Positions 1 through 8,306 of a DNA stretch of 12,992 nt are shown one piece after another (position 1 is the first letter of the stretch; each line of letters opens with the position of its first letter). The notes below the pieces were generated by a model. That model searched no databases. It saw only the letters and a list, made by a program, of their open reading frames with translations, and was not told the origin of the DNA. This DNA is from an uncultured Lachnospiraceae bacterium (GTDB lineage Bacteria > Bacillota_A > Clostridia > Lachnospirales > Lachnospiraceae): the NCBI GenBank assembly GCA_910577835.1, contig CAJTOU010000072.1, forward strand, positions 1 to 12,992, read 5' to 3'. The position numbers and the translations under genes were made by a program.

Positions 1-98
1 ATGAGCATAACCGTGATGCATATACAAATGCAAAAACAGAATTTGTTGCTAGGTACACACAAGAGGCAAAAAGAATATATGGAAATAAATATTGTTGA
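1..98 (+). CDS. C-terminal end of a gene cut by the window, GrpB-like
   Basis: An open frame enters at base 3 from the left edge and ends at TGA 96-98, giving about 31 residues. They include the string AYTNAKTEFV followed by a basic amphipathic end. The pattern of a tyrosine, then AK, then a phenylalanine-valine pair close to the C-terminus resembles the last helix of GrpB/UPF0157 family proteins (nucleotidyltransferase-like fold). This is recognised by eye from a short piece, so the family name is tentative. Frame 1 of the same bases is also open to about base 105, but its translation is less protein-like. Confidence 0.35.
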   Translation, partial: EHNRDAYTNAKTEFVARYTQEAKRIYGNKYC

Positions 99-176
99 AT
101 TTTGACTGTCCCGTTGAAAAGAGGGGATTATTTTTTGATATGTTTATTTATAAGTATAAATTATGTAATGATTAGT

Positions 177-183
177 GGAGGTG
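177..183 (+). promoter_or_regulatory. Ribosome binding site that fixes a TTG start
   Basis: GGAGGTG lies 6 bases before TTG 190. An upstream in-frame GTG at 175 would sit on top of this Shine-Dalgarno sequence and have none of its own, so TTG 190 is the better start for the methyltransferase. Confidence 0.65.
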
Positions 184-189
184 ATTTGT

Positions 190-861
190 TTGACAGATAA
201 TCATTCGGCATTTGATTCTGGAGAATATGACAGAAAAATCTTGCAGACCATTCCATATTATCAGGAATTTTATAAAAATGTTATAGATTTGATTAAAGTA
301 CATAAAGCAGAAGATTTAGCATGGCTGGATGTAGGATGTGGAACTGGAAAAATGGCAGAACTGGCATTTTCTGATATGGATATCAAAAGATTTGTATTTG
401 TTGATTCATCAGAAAATATGATAAAAATGGCAAAACAGCGATTTAATAATATAAAATCAGAATTTAATGTCTGCAATATGTTGGATATGCCATATATGGA
501 GGAATTTGATGTTGTTACAGCTATTCAGGTGAATCATTATTTTCATAAGCAGCAGAAAATAGATGTATTGAAAAAATATTATTCCGCATTAAAATACAAA
601 GGAATTTATATTGGTTTTGAGAATTTTATGCCCTATACCGAGTATGGAGTCCGACTTGGATTAGAAAGGTGGAAGTCGTATCAATTATGTCAGGGAAAGA
701 ATTTTGAAGAATGTCAGAAACATATGAGCAGATTTGGTATTGAGTATTTTCCAATTACAATATCCGAACATTTAGAAATTCTGAATTTAGCTGGATTTAA
801 GGCGGCAGAGATATTATGGCTGTCAAATTTGCAGGTGGGTGTATATGGAATAAAGTGTTAG
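190..861 (+). CDS. Class I SAM-dependent methyltransferase
   Basis: A 223-aa cytosolic methyltransferase with a Rossmann-type SAM-binding core. Motif I is LDVGCGTGK, with D47, G49, G51 and G53 contacting SAM. Motif II is FVDSSENM, with D72 expected to bind the ribose hydroxyls. A further strand, EFDVVTAIQ, corresponds to motif IV. The C-terminal half, with several aromatic residues, probably forms the acceptor pocket, but the substrate cannot be told from sequence. The length is typical of small stand-alone methyltransferases of the Methyltransf_11/25 type. The TTG start at 190 is chosen because a GGAGGTG sits at the right distance. The gene lacks the NPPY motif of N6-adenine DNA methylases, so it is not part of the restriction system downstream. 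It is followed closely by a decayed flavoprotein gene on the same strand. Family call is firm; specific function unknown. Confidence 0.85.
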   Translation: MTDNHSAFDSGEYDRKILQTIPYYQEFYKNVIDLIKVHKAEDLAWLDVGCGTGKMAELAFSDMDIKRFVFVDSSENMIKMAKQRFNNIKSEFNVCNMLDMPYMEEFDVVTAIQVNHYFHKQQKIDVLKKYYSALKYKGIYIGFENFMPYTEYGVRLGLERWKSYQLCQGKNFEECQKHMSRFGIEYFPITISEHLEILNLAGFKAAEILWLSNLQVGVYGIKC

Positions 862-885
862 TGCGAGAACAGGAGGTTTTGCCTA

Positions 886-1103
886 ATCAGTAAAATTGTA
901 GTATTAGTTGGAAGCATCAGAAAAAATGGAAATACAGATTTATTAACAAGAGTCTTTATTGATGGCACAAGAAAAAATAATGATGTTGAAGTGGTTTTTG
1001 ACGCAGATTTATCCATATATTGGCTGTAATACTTGTTTTTACAAGGGAGAATCATAGGTGTTTTCAAAAGGATATTATTGAATTGAAATGGAATAGCAAA
1101 TAA
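886..1103 (+). pseudogene. Decayed NADPH-dependent FMN reductase / iron-sulfur flavoprotein
   Basis: From 886 the frame reads ISKIVVLVGSIRKNGNTDLL, the N-terminal strand and FMN phosphate-binding loop (GSxRxxGNT) of flavodoxin-like NADPH-dependent FMN reductases. A good AGGAGG (871-876) sits 9 bases upstream, but the expected ATG is ATC, so the start codon appears lost. Near base 1000 the reading frame shifts: the continuation QIYPYIGCNTCFYKGES, with the family's CxxC pair, is in the next frame and ends at TAG 1055-1057. Another shift gives RCFQKDIIEL to a stop at 1101-1103. About 65 of the usual 180 or so residues remain, and the rest of the flavodoxin fold is missing. This is a dead gene remnant left between the methyltransferase and hsdM. 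Confidence 0.75.
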
Positions 1104-1138
1104 CGAAAAAAATAGAAGGAACAATTGGAGGAATAACA

Positions 1139-3856
1139 ATGACAAAACAAGAGCTGGCCACAAGAATATGGGCAACTGCAAATGAGCTCAGAAAAAACAT
1201 TAAAGCAAGTGAGTATAAGGATTATATTCTTGGATTTATGTTTTACAAGTATCTTTCAGATAAACAGCTTGATTATTTAAAAGAACTTGGTGTAGAACCA
1301 GAAGAATTAATAGAGATAGATGAAGAGACAATTGCTATGTTTATGGACCGTAATGGCTATTTTATAGCGTATCAGGATTTATTTTCTGTCTGGAGAGAGA
1401 AAGGGATTCATCTCGGTGCAAAAGATGTTTCAGAGGCAATTGGAAGATTTTATGATAATGTAGATACAAATTATCAGAAGTTTTTTGAAAATATTTTTTC
1501 GGTATTGGCGTCGGGACTTACAAAGCTTGGAGAAAACGCCGGTTCACGTGACAGCGCAGTGCGCAGTATTGTAGAGTTGATTTGGCAGATTCCTCCAAAG
1601 AGTAAAGATTATGATGTTCTTGGATATATTTATGAGTATTTGATTAAACAATTTTCAAGTGAGGCAAAAAAAGACGGAGCGTTTTACACACCACATGGAC
1701 TGACATGTCTTATGGCAAAGATAGTGGCGGACAGACTGAAAGACAGAAAAGAAGTAAATGTATATGACCCAACGCTTGGAACTGGAGGATTGCTTTTAAA
1801 TATCGGACGAGAAGTAGGAAAATTTGTGTCTGCCAGTAATATTAAATATTATGGACAGGAGCTTATTACAGAAACTTGTAATCTTGCAAAAATGAATTTA
1901 TTTATGCAGGATATACGAATTCAAAACATTTTGGTCCGTAATGGAGATACTTTAAAAGAAGATTGGCCATGTTTTGATGAAGATAGAGCATATGAACCAT
2001 TTCCGGCGGATGCGGTGGTTTCAAATCCTCCTTATAGTCAGGGATGGAATTCGGAAGATTACAAATTAGATGAAAGATTTAGAAAATATGGTCTTGCGCC
2101 GCAAAAAAAGGCTGATTATGCGTTTTTACTGCATTGTCTTTATCATGTGAAAAACAAAGAAGGTATTATGGCGATTGTATTGCCGCATGGCGTTTTATTC
2201 CGCGGGGCAGCAGAATATCAGATTCGAAAAAATCTTGTAGAAAAGCATAATATTGAAACAATCATCGGATTTCCGGGGAATATGTTTTTTGCAACAGGAA
2301 TTCCGGTGATTGTAATGATTCTTTCAAAAGGAAGGGAAGAGAGTGATATTTTATTTATCGATGCTTCTGCATCCTATGCAAAAGAAGGAACACAGAATGT
2401 ATTAAGGGAAATGGATATTCAAAAGATATTTGATACTGTAAAAGCAAGAAAAAACAGAAAGAATTTTTCAAGAGTTGTAGAATTGAATGAGATTATTGAA
2501 AATGATTATAACCTTAATATCCCAAGATATATTTCTGCAGCAGAGGATAAGGAGGCTGTTGACCCGTATTCAGTTATGACAGGAAGAATTTCAGAAAAAA
2601 GTCTTTCTGTGTATAATGAATATTGGACAGAATTTCCAAATATTAAATCTGAAATATTTGATTTGGATAATAACTATAATACTTTTAAGAGCATTGATAT
2701 TAAAGATGTGGTTTTTTCGAATAAGGATGTAAAAAAATACATATCAAATATTGGTGTTATTTCAGAAAAGTTTAAGGAGTATTTAATATCGTCATTAATT
2801 CGAGACAGCGTAGATAGAAAAGTTCATGATAAGATTATTGAACGATTGTTTGAGATTTATGGAGATGTGAAGCTATTAGACAGTTATTCTGTTTTTCAGG
2901 CATTTTCAGATGAATGGGATATTGTAGATGATGATTTGGTGAGAATTCATAAGGAAGGAAAACAGATTTGTCGGGAGATAGAGGCAAATATTGTATTACA
3001 GAAGGATAATAGTACAAAAAAATATGTGGAAGTACAAAAAGGTATGAAAGGGAAAATAATTCCAATTGGTATGATTCAGGAAGAATATTTTAAATCAGAG
3101 TTGGACGAGCTTGAAAGTTTAAATAATGAAAGTGCTTTATTAGAAAGTGAAATAGATGATTTATGGAATGAGTTAGAAGACGATACAAAGTCCGGGTTGT
3201 CAAAGGATGACAGTGATGATAATTGTAAAATGGATAATAAGAAGATTAGCGATGAGGTAAGAATGATTCTTTCAAAATTGTCATTTCCGGAAACAGAAAT
3301 TTTAGAAGAGTACCTTAAATTAACGAAAAAGCAGGATAAAATTGATTTCATTAATGTTCATACGGGAATTGTATGGAAGCAGATGAAATGTAATAAAGAT
3401 ACGACTTATGGGGCGGCAGCGGTAAGAGGATATATAGAAATTTTAAAGCTGAGTCATGAATTTGATACAGATACAGAGGAAGGTAAGATAGTTACTATAA
3501 AGAAAAAAATGGAACAAAAGGGGGTAATTAATAAAGCAATTAAAAATTTATCTCAGGAGCTTGAAGATAAAGCAGTTGAAAAGATTATCCATTTAACGGA
3601 TAAAGAAGTGGATAATATGCTTATTAAGAAATGGATTTATCCGGTAATGGCTCATATTGATGAGGATGTAAAACAGGTAATGATGAGGCTTGTAAAGGGG
3701 CTTGAAGAATTGAAAGAGAAATATAAATATCCGATGCCGGAGATTGATGAAGAAATTGATAAGGTTAATTCGGATTTATGTGCTATGCTTGATGAATTGT
3801 GTGGAAGTTCCGTTGATATGGAAGCGATTGATATTTTCAGAAAGGGGCTGTTGTAA
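1139..3856 (+). CDS. hsdM: Type I restriction-modification methyltransferase subunit HsdM, long form
   Basis: The 905-aa modification subunit transfers a methyl group from SAM to adenine N6 in the target chosen by HsdS, and with HsdR forms the restriction complex. Residues 1-150 are the helical HsdM N-terminal domain. The catalytic domain follows with AFYTP (181-185), SAM motif I DPTLGTGG (210-217) and the catalytic NPPY (296-299). The core ends near residue 470-480. HsdM proteins are commonly about 500-540 aa, so some 400 residues are extra. This extension is charged, with an acidic coiled-coil-like stretch around 655-710 and a helical C-terminal region after 715 that I do not recognise. The ATG is supported by GGAGG at 1127-1131. 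The stop overlaps the hsdS start by one base (TAATG), indicating translational coupling. No frameshift is seen. Confidence 0.95.
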   Translation: MTKQELATRIWATANELRKNIKASEYKDYILGFMFYKYLSDKQLDYLKELGVEPEELIEIDEETIAMFMDRNGYFIAYQDLFSVWREKGIHLGAKDVSEAIGRFYDNVDTNYQKFFENIFSVLASGLTKLGENAGSRDSAVRSIVELIWQIPPKSKDYDVLGYIYEYLIKQFSSEAKKDGAFYTPHGLTCLMAKIVADRLKDRKEVNVYDPTLGTGGLLLNIGREVGKFVSASNIKYYGQELITETCNLAKMNLFMQDIRIQNILVRNGDTLKEDWPCFDEDRAYEPFPADAVVSNPPYSQGWNSEDYKLDERFRKYGLAPQKKADYAFLLHCLYHVKNKEGIMAIVLPHGVLFRGAAEYQIRKNLVEKHNIETIIGFPGNMFFATGIPVIVMILSKGREESDILFIDASASYAKEGTQNVLREMDIQKIFDTVKARKNRKNFSRVVELNEIIENDYNLNIPRYISAAEDKEAVDPYSVMTGRISEKSLSVYNEYWTEFPNIKSEIFDLDNNYNTFKSIDIKDVVFSNKDVKKYISNIGVISEKFKEYLISSLIRDSVDRKVHDKIIERLFEIYGDVKLLDSYSVFQAFSDEWDIVDDDLVRIHKEGKQICREIEANIVLQKDNSTKKYVEVQKGMKGKIIPIGMIQEEYFKSELDELESLNNESALLESEIDDLWNELEDDTKSGLSKDDSDDNCKMDNKKISDEVRMILSKLSFPETEILEEYLKLTKKQDKIDFINVHTGIVWKQMKCNKDTTYGAAAVRGYIEILKLSHEFDTDTEEGKIVTIKKKMEQKGVINKAIKNLSQELEDKAVEKIIHLTDKEVDNMLIKKWIYPVMAHIDEDVKQVMMRLVKGLEELKEKYKYPMPEIDEEIDKVNSDLCAMLDELCGSSVDMEAIDIFRKGLL

Positions 3857-5067
3857 TGGAAAAAAAGAAAGTTCCAGAGATAAGATTTGAGGGTTTTACT
3901 GATGATTGGGAACAGTATAAATTAGATGATATTGTACAGATTACAATGGGGCAGTCACCGGATGGAAGTACATATTCAGACAAACCAAGTGATTATATTC
4001 TTGTTCAAGGTAATGCAGATTTGAAGAATGGATGGGTGGAACCAAGGGTTTGGACAACACAAGTCACAAAAAAAGCAGAAGTTGGAGATTTGATTATGAG
4101 TGTCCGTGCACCTGCTGGAGCTATGGGGAAAACTGCTTATAACGTAGTAATTGGGCGTGGAGTTGCTGCAATTAAAGGAAATGAATTTATATATCAATTG
4201 CTTGTGAAAATGGATAGTAATGAATATTGGAAAATCTTGTCTTGCGGTTCAACATTTGAATCATTAAATTCGGATAATATTAAAAATACAAATGTTATCA
4301 TTCCAAAAAAAGATGAACAAGAAACTATTGGATTATTTTTCAATAACCTCGATAATCTTATCACTTTTTATCAGCATAAGTATGAGAAATTAAAACTTTT
4401 TAAAGAAGCAATGCTTGATAAAATGTTTCCTAAAAATGGTGAAAAAGTTCCAGAGATAAGATTTAAAGGTTTTACTGATGATTGGGAACAGCGTAAGTTA
4501 TCCGAAATTACAACGATGCACGCAAGAATTGGATGGCAAAATTTACGAACATCTGAATTTTTGGATAATGGGGATTATATGCTAATTACGGGAACTGACT
4601 TTGAAGATGGGGCAATAAACTATGCTACTTGCCATTATGTTGAACGAGAAAGATATGAACAGGACAAACATATCCAAGTTTCTAATGGAAGTATCTTAAT
4701 CACAAAGGATGGAACACTTGGAAAAGTCGCATATATTCAAGGATTATCAATGCCTGCAACGCTTAATGCAGGGGTGTTTAATGTTGTGATTAAAAATGAA
4801 AATGAAGTAGATAATAAATATCTTTATCAGTATTTAAAAGCTCCTTTTTTGATGGATTATGTCGATAAAAAAGCAACTGGAGGAACGATAAAGCATCTTA
4901 ATCAAAATATACTCGTCGACTTTCCGGTTGATATGTCAACTAAAGCAGAGCAGCAAGCAATAGGACAGTATTTTGATAATCTTGACCGCCTTGTCACTCT
5001 TCACCACCATAAGTACGAGAAACTAAAGCTTTTTAAAGAAGCAATGCTCAATAAAATGTTTATATAG
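3856..5067 (+). CDS. hsdS: Type I restriction-modification specificity subunit HsdS
   Basis: The 403-aa subunit recognises the bipartite DNA target for both HsdM and HsdR. It has the expected two-fold layout. Conserved block VPEIRFEGFTDDWEQ opens the first half (residues about 6-20), followed by target recognition domain 1 (about 20-170) and a helical spacer HKYEKLKLFKEAML (174 on). The same two blocks repeat as VPEIRFKGFTDDWEQ (198 on), target recognition domain 2 (about 215-380) and HKYEKLKLFKEAML (385 on). The two recognition domains differ clearly while the framing blocks are nearly identical even in DNA. The start ATG overlaps the hsdM stop and has AAAGGGG about 8 bases upstream. Both halves are intact, so the gene should be functional. 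The recognition sequence cannot be deduced by eye. No second or inverted hsdS copy and no complete recombinase is within the window. Confidence 0.95.
   Translation: MEKKKVPEIRFEGFTDDWEQYKLDDIVQITMGQSPDGSTYSDKPSDYILVQGNADLKNGWVEPRVWTTQVTKKAEVGDLIMSVRAPAGAMGKTAYNVVIGRGVAAIKGNEFIYQLLVKMDSNEYWKILSCGSTFESLNSDNIKNTNVIIPKKDEQETIGLFFNNLDNLITFYQHKYEKLKLFKEAMLDKMFPKNGEKVPEIRFKGFTDDWEQRKLSEITTMHARIGWQNLRTSEFLDNGDYMLITGTDFEDGAINYATCHYVERERYEQDKHIQVSNGSILITKDGTLGKVAYIQGLSMPATLNAGVFNVVIKNENEVDNKYLYQYLKAPFLMDYVDKKATGGTIKHLNQNILVDFPVDMSTKAEQQAIGQYFDNLDRLVTLHHHKYEKLKLFKEAMLNKMFI
3868..3924 (+). repeat. Direct repeat A, copy 1 (hsdS N-terminal block)
   Basis: 57 bases encoding residues 5-23 of HsdS. They match 4444-4500 at 52 of 57 positions by my count, including an unbroken 21-base run at the left end. 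It frames the start of target recognition domain 1 and is a plausible crossover point. Confidence 0.85.
4375..4428 (+). repeat. Direct repeat B, copy 1 (hsdS central helix)
   Basis: 54 bases encoding the HKYEKLKLFKEAML helix at residues 174-191. They match 5008-5061 at 49 of 54 positions by my count; all but one of the encoded residues agree. It marks the end of the first half of HsdS. Confidence 0.85.
4444..4500 (+). repeat. Direct repeat A, copy 2 (hsdS second half)
   Basis: Second copy of the 57-base block, offset 576 bases from copy 1, encoding residues 197-215 and opening target recognition domain 2. Confidence 0.85.
5008..5061 (+). repeat. Direct repeat B, copy 2 (hsdS C-terminal helix)
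   Basis: Second copy of the 54-base helix block, offset 633 bases from copy 1. It ends just before the hsdS stop, so each recognition domain is enclosed by one A and one B repeat. Confidence 0.85.
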
Positions 5068-5077
5068 GAGGACTTAC

Positions 5078-8000
5078 ATGCCATTATCATATACAGGTAA
5101 AAACGGAGAATTAAACTTTGAAAAAGATTTTATAGATACCTTGAAAAAAAGAGGCTGGAGCAATGAAGTTTTATACCACAAGACAATTCCAGAACTAATT
5201 GAAAACTGGAAAAATATCATATTTGAGAGAAATCGTACAGAATTAAACAACGTTCCCCTTTCTGAATCAGAAATGGACCGTCTTATGGATACTGTACGTG
5301 AACAGGCCAATTCACCAGTAAAATCAAATATTTTTATCACTGGAGAAACCGTTCCCATAAGACGGGATGGGGATTCGCCTGATAAAAGAAAGGCGGGACA
5401 AGATGTCTTTCTGAATCTTTTTTCTCCAAACGAAATAGCTGGCGGAACATCAAAGTATCAAATTGCAGAACAGGTTGTATTTAATCTTGAACAGGACACC
5501 CGAAACAGAAGAGGCGACATAACTCTTTTAATTAACGGTATGCCGGTTATTCATATTGAATTAAAAGCAAGCGGAGTAGATATATCCGAAGCTTCAAACC
5601 AAATAAAGAAATATATCCAGGAGAGAAAATTTCAGGGATTTATGAGTCTTGTGCAGGTATTTTGGGCAATTACACCGGAAGATGCCTTATATTTCGCAAA
5701 TCCCGGAACCGCAGATAAAATGAATCCGTCCTTCTTTTTTCATTGGGCAGACAAAAACAATCATATTATTCACGGCTGGAGGGAAATCATAGATGGTGAA
5801 TTCAGAATTTTATCCATTCCTGAAGCGCATCAGTTGATAGGATATTATTGTATTGCCGATAAACAAAAGGATATATTAAAGGTTTGCCGCAGTTATCAAT
5901 ATACCGCAATTCGGGCAATTGTGAACCGTGTTGCGAAACAGAAGTGGGGAGACCACAATCAGCTTGGAGGTTTTGTATGGTGTACGACCGGTGGTGGAAA
6001 GACTATGACATCTTTTAAAGCCGGACAACTTATTATAGATAGAAAATATGCAGACAAAGTTGTTTTTCTGGTTGACAGAAAATCTTTGGATAATCAGTCA
6101 AGTAAGGAATACGACTCTTTTGCGCCGGTTGGCAGAGAGGTAGTAAAAACAAAAAGTGCGTCTGATTTGTTTAATAAATTGGTAAGCTCAAAGTCCGGCA
6201 ATGAAATGTTATTGACTTCTATTCAAAAAATATCAAATATTACAGATGAAAAAGAAGCAAAGCGTAAAGATGAGCTGGAAATAATAAAAAGAAAGAGAAT
6301 TGTATTTATTGTAGACGAGGCGCATCGTTCTCAGTTTGGCGAAATGCATCAGAATGTAAAACGCACCTTTTATAATGCTCTTTTTGTTGGATTTACAGGT
6401 ACACCGATATTTCCTGAAAATATGCGTGAAGGTGAAATGACAACGGAGTCTGTATTTGGCAGATGTCTTGCGGTATATTCTCTCGCAACTGGTATTCGTG
6501 ATGGAAATGTATTAGGATTTTATCCGAAAGGAGTAAAGACATATGATGATATAACTCTTCGGACAAATATTGCGAAGCGTGAGAGTAATTCAAAGTCTAT
6601 GGAAGATGCGAAAAAAGACCCTCAAAAATGGAAAATATATCGATATTTCACAGAAAAAGCTCCTATGGCAACAGAATATGATGAAAGAGGAAATATAAAA
6701 AAGGATAAGAACGGACATAATTTAAAAGGAATCGAGGATTATTTACCATCAGACCAATATAATAAAGATGAACACAGACAAGAGGTTGTAAAAGATATTA
6801 TCAGTAATTTTGATTCGATTGCAAATGGTGAAAATGGAACTTTGTTTCATGCTATTTTAGCAACATCGTCAATATTGGAAGCCTATAAATACTGGAAATT
6901 ATTTCGAGATATAAAACCAGAGTTACATGTGACTGCGCTTTTTGATGCAAATGTCGATACAAATTCAGGTGAAGAATTTGCAAAAGAAGAAGCATTAATT
7001 AAAATTGTAGAAAATTATGCAGAAACGTTTGATTTGGACCTTAACTGGAAAACAGATTCAAAATGTGTGAAATTTAAAGAGGATTTAATTGCAAGATTAT
7101 CTCATTCAGAACCATATACAAAAATAGGAAATAATCATGACAAGTGTCTGGATATTGTGATAGTAGTAGACCAGTTACTGACCGGTTTTGATTCGCAATA
7201 TGTGAATGTACTATATCTCGATAAAGTGCTGGAAAATGATAATTTAATTCAGGCAATATCAAGGACCAATCGAGTTTATGACAATAATGAAAAGCCTTTG
7301 GGAATGGTAAAATTTTTCCGGAAAATTTATACAATGAAAAGAAATTTGAATGAAGCGCTTAAACTATATTGTCAGGGTGATTACGCAAATGTACAGGTAG
7401 ATGACCTTGATGAAAATATAAAAACGCTTAATAAAACTTATAAAAATATTTCTGATATTTTTGCAGTTGATTGTATAGAAAATTTTGAACAGTTACCAAA
7501 ATCAGATGAAAACAGACAGAAATTCAGAAAAGAATTTTATCGCTTGAAAAGTACATTAAGAACCGCAATGCTGCAGGGATTAAAGTGGGATAATGAATTT
7601 GGCGAGGCATTGGGTTTTGATGAAAGAATATATCGTATTTTAACCAAAAGATATCAGGATTTACCATCCAATGGCGGCGGTGGAGGCGGCAGAAAAAAGC
7701 CGGGATTTGATATGCCGACGAATTTGTCAACAATAGAGATGGATAAAATTGATGCGGAATATCTGGAAGCTCAATTTAAAATAGTGACATTGAAGGATAT
7801 CAGCACACAGGAAGACCAGCTTATCAGGCAGGCAAAAGCAATTGAAGAAATCAAAAAAAATATTGGTGTTTTACCGGCCAGAAAACAAAAATATGCCAGA
7901 CAGGTTCTTGATGATGTGAAAAGCGGAATACTTATTGTAGAAGAAGGAAAGACCTTTTTGACTTATATACAGGAATATTCTGATAGGGCAATTAAAAAAA

Positions 8001-8236
8001 TGATAAAGGATTTTGTTGGAAACTTTGGAATTGACGCGGAGGCTTTTTATCATTTATATATAAATACAATTGATGGAAAAGTTGACACAATAAAGCTGGA
8101 AGAGATAGAAAAAACTGCGGATATTCATAAGGCAAAGGAGTATTTTGATATTAAGAGCATATTAAGTGTAAGAGGTAAATTACATACAGAGCTTAAAACG
8201 TTTGTGGAAGAGCAAAAAGCGGAACCATTGGATTAA
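5078..8236 (+). CDS. hsdR: Type I restriction endonuclease subunit HsdR
   Basis: The 1052-aa motor and cutting subunit translocates DNA using ATP and cleaves it away from the HsdS target. The N-terminal PD-(D/E)XK nuclease has D147 (RGDITL), then E161 and K163 in IELKAS. The superfamily 2 helicase follows, with Walker A TTGGGKT (303-309) and the DEAH box VDEAHRS (D413-H416), then FTGTP (motif III) and a second RecA-like domain with LLTGFD and AISRTNR. The C-terminal third is helical and should contact the methylase core. Six consecutive glycines (866-871) form a flexible linker before it. Length is normal for the family. AGGAGG (5066-5071) overlaps the hsdS stop codon and sits 6 bases before the ATG, so the three hsd genes form one operon. 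All key motifs are present. Confidence 0.96.
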   Translation: MPLSYTGKNGELNFEKDFIDTLKKRGWSNEVLYHKTIPELIENWKNIIFERNRTELNNVPLSESEMDRLMDTVREQANSPVKSNIFITGETVPIRRDGDSPDKRKAGQDVFLNLFSPNEIAGGTSKYQIAEQVVFNLEQDTRNRRGDITLLINGMPVIHIELKASGVDISEASNQIKKYIQERKFQGFMSLVQVFWAITPEDALYFANPGTADKMNPSFFFHWADKNNHIIHGWREIIDGEFRILSIPEAHQLIGYYCIADKQKDILKVCRSYQYTAIRAIVNRVAKQKWGDHNQLGGFVWCTTGGGKTMTSFKAGQLIIDRKYADKVVFLVDRKSLDNQSSKEYDSFAPVGREVVKTKSASDLFNKLVSSKSGNEMLLTSIQKISNITDEKEAKRKDELEIIKRKRIVFIVDEAHRSQFGEMHQNVKRTFYNALFVGFTGTPIFPENMREGEMTTESVFGRCLAVYSLATGIRDGNVLGFYPKGVKTYDDITLRTNIAKRESNSKSMEDAKKDPQKWKIYRYFTEKAPMATEYDERGNIKKDKNGHNLKGIEDYLPSDQYNKDEHRQEVVKDIISNFDSIANGENGTLFHAILATSSILEAYKYWKLFRDIKPELHVTALFDANVDTNSGEEFAKEEALIKIVENYAETFDLDLNWKTDSKCVKFKEDLIARLSHSEPYTKIGNNHDKCLDIVIVVDQLLTGFDSQYVNVLYLDKVLENDNLIQAISRTNRVYDNNEKPLGMVKFFRKIYTMKRNLNEALKLYCQGDYANVQVDDLDENIKTLNKTYKNISDIFAVDCIENFEQLPKSDENRQKFRKEFYRLKSTLRTAMLQGLKWDNEFGEALGFDERIYRILTKRYQDLPSNGGGGGGRKKPGFDMPTNLSTIEMDKIDAEYLEAQFKIVTLKDISTQEDQLIRQAKAIEEIKKNIGVLPARKQKYARQVLDDVKSGILIVEEGKTFLTYIQEYSDRAIKKMIKDFVGNFGIDAEAFYHLYINTIDGKVDTIKLEEIEKTADIHKAKEYFDIKSILSVRGKLHTELKTFVEEQKAEPLD

Positions 8237-8267
8237 AGTGGAGAAAGTATATAGGATTGGATATTTT

Positions 8268-8273
8268 TATAAT
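8268..8273 (+). promoter_or_regulatory. Possible -10 box before the helicase-nuclease gene
   Basis: TATAAT occurs in the 70-base gap after hsdR, within an AT-rich palindrome (GATATT-TTTAT-AATATC). No good -35 box lies 16-18 bases upstream, and the palindrome is not followed by a T run, so neither a promoter nor a terminator is convincing. Read-through from the hsd operon is as likely. Confidence 0.2.
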
Positions 8274-8306
8274 ATCTAAATAAAAATACGAGAGAGGATA
8301 TTTTAT

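Noticed and set aside
102..136. Possible terminator after the left-edge gene (GTCCC...GGGAT plus T run)
   Set aside because: The stem is only about 5 bp with a wobble and the T run is several bases away, so it is too weak to call.
135..160. TTGATA with TATAAA as promoter of the methyltransferase
   Set aside because: The spacer is only 14 bases, and such hexamers are common by chance in AT-rich DNA.
998..1030. Promoter-like TTGACG with TGTAAT before hsdM
   Set aside because: The spacing is about 21 bases, too long for a normal sigma-A promoter, and the sequence is explained as decayed coding DNA.
858..1181. 107-codon antisense frame over the flavoprotein remnant and hsdM start
   Set aside because: Its translation is hydrophobic low-complexity residues typical of the reverse strand of AT-rich DNA, and the + strand explains the region.
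7673..7690. Run of GGN codons in hsdR as a possible phase-variable repeat
   Set aside because: The codons are mixed (GGC, GGT, GGA) and encode a glycine linker; a triplet change would not shift the frame.
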